A program made the translations under genes and the position numbers. Below the pieces are notes generated by a model. The model did not search any database. It had not been told where the DNA came from and saw nothing but the letters and a program-made list of their open reading frames with translations. Shown in pieces: positions 1 to 7,401 of a stretch of 64,000 nucleotides of DNA. Origin of the DNA: Bacillota bacterium. Its GTDB lineage: Bacteria > Bacillota > Clostridia > Lachnospirales > Lachnospiraceae. The stretch lies in assembly GCA_023434365.1 (NCBI GenBank), contig JAEYSV010000064.1, forward strand, positions 1 to 64,000, given 5' to 3'. Position 1 is the stretch's first letter. Each line of letters begins with the position of its first letter.

Positions 1-1
1 G

Positions 2-23
2 GGCGCGAAGCGCCGCATTTTTC
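2..23 (+). terminator. Hairpin tail of an upstream gene
   Basis: GGCGC-GAA-GCGCC forms a short perfect hairpin followed by GCATTTTT. It looks like the terminator of a gene lying before the window. The left flank is cut off, so it could also be the end of a structured repeat. Confidence 0.4.
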
Positions 24-149
24 GATTTACTTGTCAAGTGGTTTAACAAAAAAAGTGGGGGATTTTAATAAAAAAGGAATCTAGAAGCCTTGATTTTACT
101 GGCTTAAAGATTCCGAGAGACTATAAATATAAGGGGGAGGAAGTTCACC

Positions 150-527
150 ATGAAAATTCAATACTTAAATAGTCAACAGGTAACAAAGAATTTTGCAGCA
201 CATATTGTGGCTTTTTCAGTTGCAGAAAGTGGTGCAATGGGAAATCCAGGGGGGATTTTATTTCTTACAGATGAAGTGACTTTATATGAAGTTAATTACA
301 TCAATGACGAGACTATGAAAGAAGTGTTTAAGGTATTTAATATTTTAGATAGATGTACTAATGGTTTTCTAGGTAACGGTAATGAACTACCATCTGGATG
401 GAAGTATACATATCTCGGTGCAGGTAATCATTTATTTATGTTAGATTATATTGACAATATGTTTATGAGATTGTACCCAGAGAAATTCCAGAAAGTGAAA
501 TTTATAGTTTATGGGTTGGGACTGTAA
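150..527 (+). pseudogene. Hypothetical protein, 3' end probably frameshifted
   Basis: I do not recognise a named family. The start is well supported by GGGGGAGGAAG about 8 bases before ATG 150. The frame ends at 527 with an odd tail (EKFQKVKFIVYGLGL). From about base 476 the +2 frame instead reads PREIPESEIYSLWVGTVITI, which is far more protein-like and stays open into the next gene at 626. I therefore infer a one-base loss (or two-base gain) in the CCC run at 476-478. If corrected, the protein would be at least 160 residues and might be fused to, or coupled with, the DUF1643 protein downstream. A sequencing error is the alternative. No signal peptide or membrane segment is visible. Confidence 0.5.
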
Positions 528-625
528 TAACAATTCTTGAGAAGCTTAATAGTAAAAAAGAATATTTCAAAGTAACTACTCAGTATAATACCAAACTTAA
601 TATTGTACCTCAGAATGCTAAGCAT

Positions 626-1522
626 ATGCAGTTTAGCCAAAATGATAAAATTAGAGAATCATTGCATGTTGAATGGGAAAATGATATAAAACGACCAGAG
701 AAGATAATTGCAATTGGTATTAATCCAAGCACAGCATGTGATGGGGAATCGGACACAACGATGACTAAGCTTTGTAGATTTTTAGATATGTATGGTTTTA
801 ACAATGTTTCAATGCTCAATCTTTATGAAAGTGTTTCTCCAGAACAAATAAAAATTAATAAAGCCACAAAGACAGATTTTGAGAAGAAGAGAAGTGTTTT
901 AGATGAGGCAGATATAGTTCTGCTTGTATGGGGAGTTGAAGGACATTTAGAGGGTAAAAATGATGCTGCAATTGTATTAAATGACTATTCTGAGAAATTA
1001 TATTGTATAAAGAATCAAAACGGTAGATATCCTGCCCATCCAAGCAGAATGTCCTATAAATCTGAATTGGTTGCAATAAAGAGTAAAAAAGATTATGAAG
1101 AGTGTGGTTTGGTTAGAAAGAAGACGAGTATAAGAATAGAAGGCGAAGATATGGAAAGCAATGATATAAAAAGCAAAGATATAAAAAGCAAAGATATAAA
1201 AAGCAAAGATATAGAAAGCAAAGATACAGAAGAATGTGCTATTATAGAATGTGATCTTGGTGTGTATATGAATAATAAGTTTGTTATGTCCTTAGGAGCA
1301 GGAACAGATGCAGTGATTCGATTTTCTGAATTAGCAGATGCTGGGATAAGCGGTGAAATTGATACAGTTCGTTCGTTTAGCTGTAATCGTGATGTTGCTA
1401 TCGGGGGGAAGGACTTACTAAAGTTTATTCAAGCCGAATATCCGAATTATTATGAAAGAGCAACATCAGTGATTTTAGATACTAACGAGTTGTATAAAAT
1501 TATATGTTATGATATGTCATAA
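626..1522 (+). CDS. DUF1643-domain protein with pentapeptide repeat and unknown C-terminal domain
   Basis: Residues 1-165 resemble DUF1643, a family of unknown biochemical function. Its marks are visible: IIAIGINPSTACDGESD (about 27-43), then MYGFNNVSMLNLYE and DIVLLVWG. The linker at about 175-200 is a D-I-K-S-K pentapeptide repeated about five times. It is followed by an unrecognised domain of about 90 residues (GVYMNNKFVMSLGAGTDAV onward). ATG 626 has no convincing ribosome site, and the frame is open upstream to about 476, so the true protein may begin earlier as a fusion with the frameshifted gene before it. A soluble cytoplasmic protein is expected. Confidence 0.6.
   Translation: MQFSQNDKIRESLHVEWENDIKRPEKIIAIGINPSTACDGESDTTMTKLCRFLDMYGFNNVSMLNLYESVSPEQIKINKATKTDFEKKRSVLDEADIVLLVWGVEGHLEGKNDAAIVLNDYSEKLYCIKNQNGRYPAHPSRMSYKSELVAIKSKKDYEECGLVRKKTSIRIEGEDMESNDIKSKDIKSKDIKSKDIESKDTEECAIIECDLGVYMNNKFVMSLGAGTDAVIRFSELADAGISGEIDTVRSFSCNRDVAIGGKDLLKFIQAEYPNYYERATSVILDTNELYKIICYDMS
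1148..1222 (+). repeat. 15-bp in-frame tandem repeat, five copies
   Basis: Five consecutive 15-base units, consensus GATATAAAAAGCAAA, encode D-I-K-S-K inside the DUF1643 protein. The middle three copies are identical and the outer two differ by one to three bases, which suggests recent slippage expansion. The unit keeps the reading frame, so copy number can change linker length without disrupting the protein. Confidence 0.9.
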
Positions 1523-1608
1523 TCCCTATGCAAAGATTGATATGAAGAGGATATACCAATATACAATTATTTCTCCTAAAAGATATTCAATAGAAGTGGA
1601 GTGAAAAT

Positions 1609-2733
1609 GTGGTTAAATACATAATAAACCAATGGAAGAGTAAAAGGGTAACAGTTGCATTAATTATCACTGGTTTTTTAGTCGCAAGTATTGTGTTGTC
1701 ATTTGGGATAAGTATATGTAGGCACAATTTTGAATATGCTTATCAACAGTTTTCAGGTGACCCACAGAAGCAAATGGAGATCACAATACAATCAAAAGAG
1801 AATGCTGGTATAAGTATTCATTTATTAGAGCAAATAAAAAGTTTTGGCGAATTACAATTATTGAATTGTGGGAATGTTCTTCTAGATGATTATAAGGTAG
1901 AGTATCAGATAGTTCCGATATGGTTCGAAAAGAATATAGCGTGGCATGTACCTATATTAAATGGACGTTATTTTGAAGAGAAGGAGTTGGAACCAACCAA
2001 AAAGGAAATAGTTATAGGTAGAGAAATAGCAAAGCAGCACAATGTAAGTACGGGAGATACACTAAAAATTAATATGCAGGATTATGTTGTTATTGGAATT
2101 TGTGGCTTAAACGAACGAGAGACTCAATGGGATTCAGTTATTTATGTCACTGTTCCGGACTTTACCATTAATAACATAGATTATATTTTATCAATAGAGA
2201 ATCTATTTGCTGTAATAAAAAGCGGTAAGCAGGAATTTTTAGATTCAAGTGAAGAAATTATGCAAGTTGCAGAAAAATACAATAATACTATAAGATTTCA
2301 GGGGTTTGAGGAAGAGATAGATTATGGAATAATAAGAAACTCCATAGTGATTACGGTATTATCTTCAGGTATTATATTTATTATTGCAATGGTTAACATA
2401 ACGAATTTAATGATATATTGGATTATGGAACGAAGGAAAGAATTTGGTATTATTAAAGCAATTGGAGGAACAAATAGGTATATTGTTAAATGTATAATAT
2501 TTGAAATTGTTATTATGACAATCATAAGTGCATTTCTAGCTATTATATTGCAAAGCTGTTTTTCTTGGCTTTTTGAAGATATCCTAGTTAGCAATGGTAT
2601 CTATGTCAAGGTAACTTACGTAAATTATCTTATTTCTATTATAGTTGCTATGTTGTGTGGTATAGTGGCTGCAATTATCCCGGCTAAGAGAGCTATAACA
2701 GTACAACCAAGCGAAATATTAAAAACAGAATAA
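1609..2733 (+). CDS. FtsX/MacB-type ABC transporter permease (first subunit)
   Basis: Membrane subunit of an ABC-type exporter of the MacB/FtsX class. It has one N-terminal membrane segment (about 14-35), a large extracytoplasmic domain, then three C-terminal segments (about 245-268, 290-312, 335-360). The cytoplasmic loop RRKEFGIIKAIGGTNRYI is the classic FtsX loop. The start is GTG 1609 behind GTGGAG at 1596-1601. An ATG at 1607 overlaps it but is out of frame and stops at once. It is followed 9 bases later by a second permease and then the ATPase. Substrate is unknown: this class moves peptides or lipids or acts in mechanotransmission. Confidence 0.85.
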   Translation: MVKYIINQWKSKRVTVALIITGFLVASIVLSFGISICRHNFEYAYQQFSGDPQKQMEITIQSKENAGISIHLLEQIKSFGELQLLNCGNVLLDDYKVEYQIVPIWFEKNIAWHVPILNGRYFEEKELEPTKKEIVIGREIAKQHNVSTGDTLKINMQDYVVIGICGLNERETQWDSVIYVTVPDFTINNIDYILSIENLFAVIKSGKQEFLDSSEEIMQVAEKYNNTIRFQGFEEEIDYGIIRNSIVITVLSSGIIFIIAMVNITNLMIYWIMERRKEFGIIKAIGGTNRYIVKCIIFEIVIMTIISAFLAIILQSCFSWLFEDILVSNGIYVKVTYVNYLISIIVAMLCGIVAAIIPAKRAITVQPSEILKTE

Positions 2734-2742
2734 GGGGGCATT

Positions 2743-3948
2743 ATGATTGGTATTATTATTAACTCGCTAAATAATCGAAAGTGGAAGTTTATTTTGGTTA
2801 CTGTACAGTTCTTTTTTGGGTTTTGTGCTTTATTATTTGGACTGGCTAGTATTAACAACTTGCTACAATATAAAAGAAATGTAGAAAAACTGGCGCCATT
2901 AGATGCAATACACCTTTTTATTAATACACAAGATGGAGTAGAGCTCACAGAAGAAACAATGCTTAAGTACGAGAACATAATGAACCAAATAGCAGAGATA
3001 AGTGGAATAGATAAATTTTTGATGTTTGAACAACAATATATTTATTCACCGGATAATGTTAATGAATCAGAGAAGCAAATTCTGTTGTGTAATAAGGATT
3101 TTCTAGATTCTGTTGATTGGGAGTTATCTTCAGGTAAGATGGATGAATTAATAACCTACAATAAGAAAAGTGATATTGTACCTGTAATTATTCACTCAAC
3201 TTTAAGCGATGTGTATCATCTAGGTGAAACTTATCGTGTACAACACGACAGTCCAAAGGGTTCGTCATCGTATTCAATTAAGGTTGTAGGAATATTAGAT
3301 AAATCATTTGGTTTATGGACGGGTGGCGCTAGTATGATTACTGATACAATTACATGTAACAAGAGCTTAATTATTGCACCAAAGTTTAAAGAGTTTGAAA
3401 CTGATATACCATATATAGCAAATTCATTATTTGAAGTTTCTAAAGAAACAAATAAAGAATATATAGTAAGTGCTATTGACGGATTGTTAAATCAAAATGA
3501 CATGAGTGCTGAATATAAAACTATCGAGGATGAAGTTATGGAATACTACGCTAGACAAAAGGTCATAGTCGTAGCAACTATGAGTTTTTCCATAATTATC
3601 TTAATCCTTTCAGTATTAGGATGCATAGGTACTATTTTGTCAAACGTTTTAAGTAGAAAAAAAGAATTTGGCGTTTATTTTACAATGGGATTTACACTGA
3701 AGCACATAATGATTCTTATTATTGGTGAAATTGGTTCAGTATTCCTAGGAAGTTTTACACTAGCAAGTATTGTTAGTACTCTTGGTATTAAGCTAACTTT
3801 ATCGCAAGAAGGTTTTGCTATAAACAGTAATGTATTGTTAATAGCATTTCTCGTAATGGCAATATGTACATTCTTCTGTGTATTATTACCGATAAGAAGA
3901 ATTTCTATGTTTCAGCCCATTAACTTATTGAATGGAAGGGATAATTAG
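2743..3948 (+). CDS. FtsX/MacB-type ABC transporter permease (second subunit)
   Basis: Second permease of the same exporter, 401 residues. It has an N-terminal membrane anchor (about 13-40), an extracytoplasmic domain to about 270, and three C-terminal membrane segments. The FtsX-loop signature SRKKEFGVYFTMGFTLKHI lies near residue 305. The ribosome site is AAGGGGGC before ATG 2743. The TAG stop at 3946-3948 abuts the ATG of the ATPase, so translational coupling is likely. Two different half-size permeases probably form a heterodimer over an ATPase homodimer. Confidence 0.85.
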   Translation: MIGIIINSLNNRKWKFILVTVQFFFGFCALLFGLASINNLLQYKRNVEKLAPLDAIHLFINTQDGVELTEETMLKYENIMNQIAEISGIDKFLMFEQQYIYSPDNVNESEKQILLCNKDFLDSVDWELSSGKMDELITYNKKSDIVPVIIHSTLSDVYHLGETYRVQHDSPKGSSSYSIKVVGILDKSFGLWTGGASMITDTITCNKSLIIAPKFKEFETDIPYIANSLFEVSKETNKEYIVSAIDGLLNQNDMSAEYKTIEDEVMEYYARQKVIVVATMSFSIIILILSVLGCIGTILSNVLSRKKEFGVYFTMGFTLKHIMILIIGEIGSVFLGSFTLASIVSTLGIKLTLSQEGFAINSNVLLIAFLVMAICTFFCVLLPIRRISMFQPINLLNGRDN

Positions 3949-4638
3949 ATGAGTGTAATTAAATTAAATAAAATAAATAAATTCTTTGGATCTGATCAGA
4001 ATAGGCAACAGGTACTAAACAATGTATCTTTACAGATTGAACAAGGTGATATGGTATCTATTATGGGGCCATCGGGCTCAGGAAAATCAACATTACTTAA
4101 TATTATAGGTTTGCTTGATCGACAAACTGATGGAGAGTATCTTATAGATGATTATAGTGTAAGTGATGCAAGTGAAAAGAAATTGGCACACTTACGAAGT
4201 GAGAAGTTTGGATTTGTATTTCAATCATTTAATTTAATTAGCGAACTATCTGCTCTGGATAATGTTAAACTTGGTCTACAAATAGCAAATATTCATAAAA
4301 AGAACTTTGAAAAGATAGGAAAAAAGACTCTTTTAGAGAGGAGTGTTGCACTTCTGGAATTGGTTGGACTAAAAGAACATTTACATAAAAAACCTTCTCA
4401 ATTATCAGGTGGACAACAGCAAAGAGTTGCCATTGCAAGAGCTTTAATAAACAACCCAGAGATTATTATTGCGGATGAACCGACAGGAGCTCTTGATCAA
4501 AAAAATGCATTCGAAATACTGAATATATTTAAACAGCTTAATAATAGGGGAATTACTGTATTGATTGTAACTCATGATAACAAAGTCGCAGAATTTTGTG
4601 AGAAAAATATTGATATGTTAGATGGTGTAGTTCATTGA
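3949..4638 (+). CDS. ABC transporter ATPase, MacB/LolD class
   Basis: ATP-binding subunit, 229 residues, usual length for the MacB/LolD/YxdL class. Walker A is GPSGSGKST (40-48). The Q-loop FQSFNLI, the signature LSGGQQQR and Walker B IIIADEPTGALD are all intact, and a switch histidine follows in VTHD. It starts directly after the permease stop codon and ends an operon closed by a strong terminator. Energises export by the two permeases upstream. Neither a sensor kinase nor a periplasmic adaptor is encoded nearby, so the inducer and substrate cannot be read from context. Confidence 0.9.
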   Translation: MSVIKLNKINKFFGSDQNRQQVLNNVSLQIEQGDMVSIMGPSGSGKSTLLNIIGLLDRQTDGEYLIDDYSVSDASEKKLAHLRSEKFGFVFQSFNLISELSALDNVKLGLQIANIHKKNFEKIGKKTLLERSVALLELVGLKEHLHKKPSQLSGGQQQRVAIARALINNPEIIIADEPTGALDQKNAFEILNIFKQLNNRGITVLIVTHDNKVAEFCEKNIDMLDGVVH

Positions 4639-4690
4639 TTGATTGATGTTAAAACAGGATTATGAAAAATACATACCGAGAAGTTCATAT

Positions 4691-4726
4691 AAAATAGGGG
4701 GAGCAAATTATTGCCCCCCTATTTTT
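4691..4726 (+). terminator. Rho-independent terminator of the ABC operon
   Basis: AAAATAGGGGG is paired with CCCCCCTATTTTT across a 12-base loop. A-tract and T-tract on both sides allow bidirectional termination, which also suits the tRNA gene reading towards it from the other strand. Confidence 0.9.
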
Positions 4727-4828
4727 AAGCCAAATTTATATTGAAAAACAAAAACTAGGTTATAAATTAGGTTAATTCTTCAAGATATACATACTGTCTT
4801 TTCTTGAAAGCACTGATTTTACTAGTAC

Positions 4829-4900
4829 TGCATCTAATGGGAGTCGAACCCATGCACATGGCTCCGGAGGCCATTGCTCTATCCACTGAGCTATAGATGC
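4829..4900 (-). tRNA. tRNA-Arg (anticodon CCG)
   Basis: On the minus strand a full cloverleaf folds: acceptor GCATCTA/TAGATGC, D arm GCTC/GAGC, anticodon stem ATGGC/GCCAT with loop CTCCGGA (anticodon CCG), and T arm ATGGG/CCCAT with loop TTCGACT. The discriminator is A at 4829 and the 3' CCA is not encoded. It reads arginine CGG codons, which are rare in AT-rich genomes. Total 72 nt. Confidence 0.95.
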
Positions 4901-4927
4901 ACGTCTCATTTTATTGAGTACTTGAAT

Positions 4928-4956
4928 ATTATAATGAAAGACAAGAGAAAAGTAAA
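4928..4956 (-). promoter_or_regulatory. Promoter of tRNA-Arg
   Basis: On the minus strand, TTTACT (4951-4956) and TATAAT (4928-4933) are separated by 17 bases. The predicted start lies about 20 bases before the tRNA 5' end, a normal distance for a tRNA gene. Confidence 0.65.
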
Positions 4957-5366
4957 TAGATTTTTTGCCATTTAACAATTGGTTATTAATGGACGCTGTA
5001 AATGTTACAAAATTATTACAAAATTTAAAATTTATCGTTGATTTTTAATAAAATGTTTGATACTATAATGTTAATGAGTATTAAAACAAGTAAGTTATGT
5101 CTGAAGTTATCTAATTTTTGGATTGGAATTCAGCGTTTTGCTAAATAAAATAGACTACATACATAGAATAACTAAGAACAACAACGTGAGTGACGTGAAA
5201 ACAGGTAGGTAGTGCTGATTGGCTGATACAACGTAGACAACTAAATGCAGATAAAAATGTAGATAGTATACATCAAAAAGCAAATAAAAAAATGTAGATA
5301 ATATGCAACAAAAGGGAAGATGAGAATTAGGTCACATGACAGTGGGATGTCAGTTTGGAGGATTGT
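4957..5366. other. Non-coding stretch before the secreted protein
   Basis: No gene of supportable length is visible. The stretch is very AT-rich and the second half repeats short phrases such as AATGTAGATA(A/G)TAT (near 5257 and 5291) and CAGATAAAAATGTAGAT. TTTGATACTATAAT near 5057-5069 could be an extended -10 region for the gene at 5367, leaving a leader of about 290 bases. I see no known riboswitch in that leader. Confidence 0.4.
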
Positions 5367-6242
5367 ATGAATTTTAAGATGAAATTAAAATATAAGAAAA
5401 TGATATTAGGAGTAACATTAGGTACAATGGTGCTTGGACTCGCAGTATTGTCTATCAATACGGAGGATGATTTGCCAACTGGTGGAGATGAGCTGGTAGC
5501 AGAAGCAAGCGTAAGTCCGTTAGCTAGTCCAGATGCGCAGTCATCACAAAAGCCTGATTCTAGTAGTTTGCCAGAGATGTCAGATACACCAGAACCAGTA
5601 CTAGATCCGAAAGCTTTAGAAGTTGAAAAGAATGCATTTCCTGAAGTGAACGAGATGATTGAGAAGTATTACAAATCTTGCGTAGAAGCAGATGTCGATA
5701 CCGTTAAGAGTCTGGTGAGCGATGAAGAAGTAATCTTAAAGGAAGCATTGGAAAAAAGATATGAGTATGTAGAAGAGATACGTAATATTGATTGTTATAC
5801 GATGGCAGGCCCGGATGAAGGTTCTAAGGTAGTATTCGTATATTATGAGTTGAAGCTTGTTGATATTGATACATTAGCACCTGGTATGGCTCAGTTTTAT
5901 ATTACACCAACCGAGGATGCAGATATGGTAATCATTTTAAGTGGAATGGATGATTATCTGACTCAGTACTTAAAAGATTCGATGCAGAATCCAGCAATTG
6001 TGAAACAGTTAGAAAATGCGAATACAAAATTATTAGAAGCAGAAGCAAAAGATGATAAATTGAAGAAGTTTGTAGATACACTAAATGAGAGTGCTAAACA
6101 GGTAGCTGGCGCAACGGCTACGCCAAAGGCTAGCGAACAGCCAAAAGCGAGCGAAGATGCTACTAAAACAGCCGCACCAAAGGCAAGTGAAGAGGCTACC
6201 AAAACTGCCGAGCCAAAAGCAAGTGCAGCAGCATCAAACTAA
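5367..6242 (+). CDS. Secreted or membrane-anchored protein with Pro/Lys/Ala/Ser-rich tail
   Basis: Unrecognised family, 291 residues. The start chosen is ATG 5367 because GGAGG lies at 5357-5361. A TTG 12 bases earlier is in frame but is part of that ribosome site. A basic N-terminus and hydrophobic segment (about 8-28) give a signal anchor, with no lipobox cysteine. An acidic Ser/Pro linker follows, then a compact domain of about 130 residues (EKNAFPEVNEMIEKYYKSCV onward) that resembles NTF2-like secreted domains of clostridia. The C-terminus is low-complexity with repeats of PKASE and TK(T)A. A terminator follows. The function is unknown, probably in the cell envelope. Confidence 0.75.
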   Translation: MNFKMKLKYKKMILGVTLGTMVLGLAVLSINTEDDLPTGGDELVAEASVSPLASPDAQSSQKPDSSSLPEMSDTPEPVLDPKALEVEKNAFPEVNEMIEKYYKSCVEADVDTVKSLVSDEEVILKEALEKRYEYVEEIRNIDCYTMAGPDEGSKVVFVYYELKLVDIDTLAPGMAQFYITPTEDADMVIILSGMDDYLTQYLKDSMQNPAIVKQLENANTKLLEAEAKDDKLKKFVDTLNESAKQVAGATATPKASEQPKASEDATKTAAPKASEEATKTAEPKASAAASN

Positions 6243-6289
6243 ACATAGCGAAGCGTTATAAAACATAGTTCAATTCTATACGGTCTAAG

Positions 6290-6340
6290 AATCCTTTTCC
6301 AATCCTGCTAATCATTTGCAGATTGGAAAAGGATTTTTTG
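6290..6340 (+). terminator. Terminator of the secreted-protein gene
   Basis: AATCCTTTTCCAATC pairs with GATTGGAAAAGGATT over a 16-base loop and runs into TTTTTT. The stem is 15 bp without mismatch. Confidence 0.9.
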
Positions 6341-6371
6341 TGATATAGGAAATTGCAAATTTCCTATATCA
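6341..6371. repeat. Perfect palindrome joined to the structured repeat
   Basis: TGATATAGGAAATT and its exact complement flank GCA. The right arm TTTCCTATATCA overlaps the conserved 5' box of the structured repeat that follows. The same 12-base arm recurs in the hairpin at 61793-61840 and at the left edge of the second repeat copy (near 19845). Confidence 0.8.
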
Positions 6372-6471
6372 CAAAAAACGCTCCGCGATGATCGCACTGC
6401 GGCGGAAATGAAAAGTGTCGCTTAAGCGACCCGCCGCAGGCGGAGAGTTTCGCTAGCGAAACTCTCCGCCT
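6361..6471. repeat. Structured interspersed repeat, copy A
   Basis: A 111-base element with a conserved 5' box (TTCCTATATCACAAAAAA then CGCTCCGCGATGAT). Next is a long stem CTGCGGCGG/CCGCCGCAG (6397-6405 with 6431-6439) capped by the inner stem GTCGC-TTAA-GCGAC (6417-6430). It ends in a perfect palindrome centred on CTAG (6438-6471). Copy B at 19846-19955 has the same box and the same three-stem order with different stem sequences. It lies in the 347-base gap before rluF, which has no other gene. Confidence 0.8.
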
Positions 6472-6589
6472 GCTTGCGAATGATACTGAAAATGTTGCAT
6501 ATAGTAACATCAAACAGATTTTGTCTGTACTTCAGGCATTATTTAGGATAAAATAATAACAATATATGTATTGAGAATAGGAGAACGGT

Positions 6590-7306
6590 ATGTCAGATAC
6601 CTTAGAAGAAATTCGTCTAAATAAATATCTTAGCAATAAAGGGGTGTGCTCACGTCGTGAGGCGGACCGCCTGATAGAACAAAAGCGAGTGACTGTAGAT
6701 GGTCAGATTGCTGATATGGGAATGAAAGTAACCGATAAGAATGTCATTTGTGTCAACAACAAGCCAATCAAGAAAGAAGAGAGCTTTATCTTACTGGCAT
6801 TTAATAAGCCAAGAGGAGTTGTCTGCACGACATCAAGAAAAGATCCAGATAACATCATTGATTTTATCAAGCATGAGAAACGCATTTATCCGATTGGAAG
6901 ACTCGATAAAGACTCAGAAGGTCTTATATTAATGACGAATAAGGGTGAAATTGTGGACAAGATCTTACGGGGAAGCAATCTTCATGAAAAGGAGTACCTC
7001 GTAAGAGTGAATAAAAAACTCACCAGTGATTTCCTTAAGAAAATGGCCGAAGGGGTACCAATTCTTGATACGGTCACCAGACCATGTGAGATTGAAGCCT
7101 TGGGAGAGAATAAGTTTCGAATCATTTTGACACAAGGACTGAACCGCCAAATTCGTCGTATGTGTGAGGAACTTGGATATCGTGTGGTGGAACTTAAGAG
7201 AATACGAGTCATGAATATTAGACTTGGTAAGTTAAACCAAGGTGGATACCGAAATGTTACAAAACAGGAGTTAGAAGAGTTAAAACGACTCGTGGGGCTT
7301 GAGTAA
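6590..7306 (+). CDS. rluF: 23S rRNA pseudouridine synthase, RluF type
   Basis: Isomerises a specific uridine in large-subunit rRNA to pseudouridine. It has an N-terminal S4 RNA-binding domain (about 8-55: RLNKYLSNKGVCSRREADRL) and a RsuA-family catalytic domain with the catalytic aspartate D106 in GRLDKDSEGL. The C-terminal GLNRQIRRMCEELGY is typical of RluF, which in E. coli modifies U2604. At 238 residues it is near the family length. AGGAGA precedes ATG 6590. Assignment to the RsuA/RluB/E/F family is firm; the exact target uridine is inferred. Confidence 0.88.
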   Translation: MSDTLEEIRLNKYLSNKGVCSRREADRLIEQKRVTVDGQIADMGMKVTDKNVICVNNKPIKKEESFILLAFNKPRGVVCTTSRKDPDNIIDFIKHEKRIYPIGRLDKDSEGLILMTNKGEIVDKILRGSNLHEKEYLVRVNKKLTSDFLKKMAEGVPILDTVTRPCEIEALGENKFRIILTQGLNRQIRRMCEELGYRVVELKRIRVMNIRLGKLNQGGYRNVTKQELEELKRLVGLE

Positions 7307-7401
7307 GTTAGGAACACCCAATGATACAAGAAAGTTTCCGCTCTGCTAACGGTAAACGTTCTTGAATGATTAAATAATAAGAAATGATGAGGAGAACTTT
7401 T

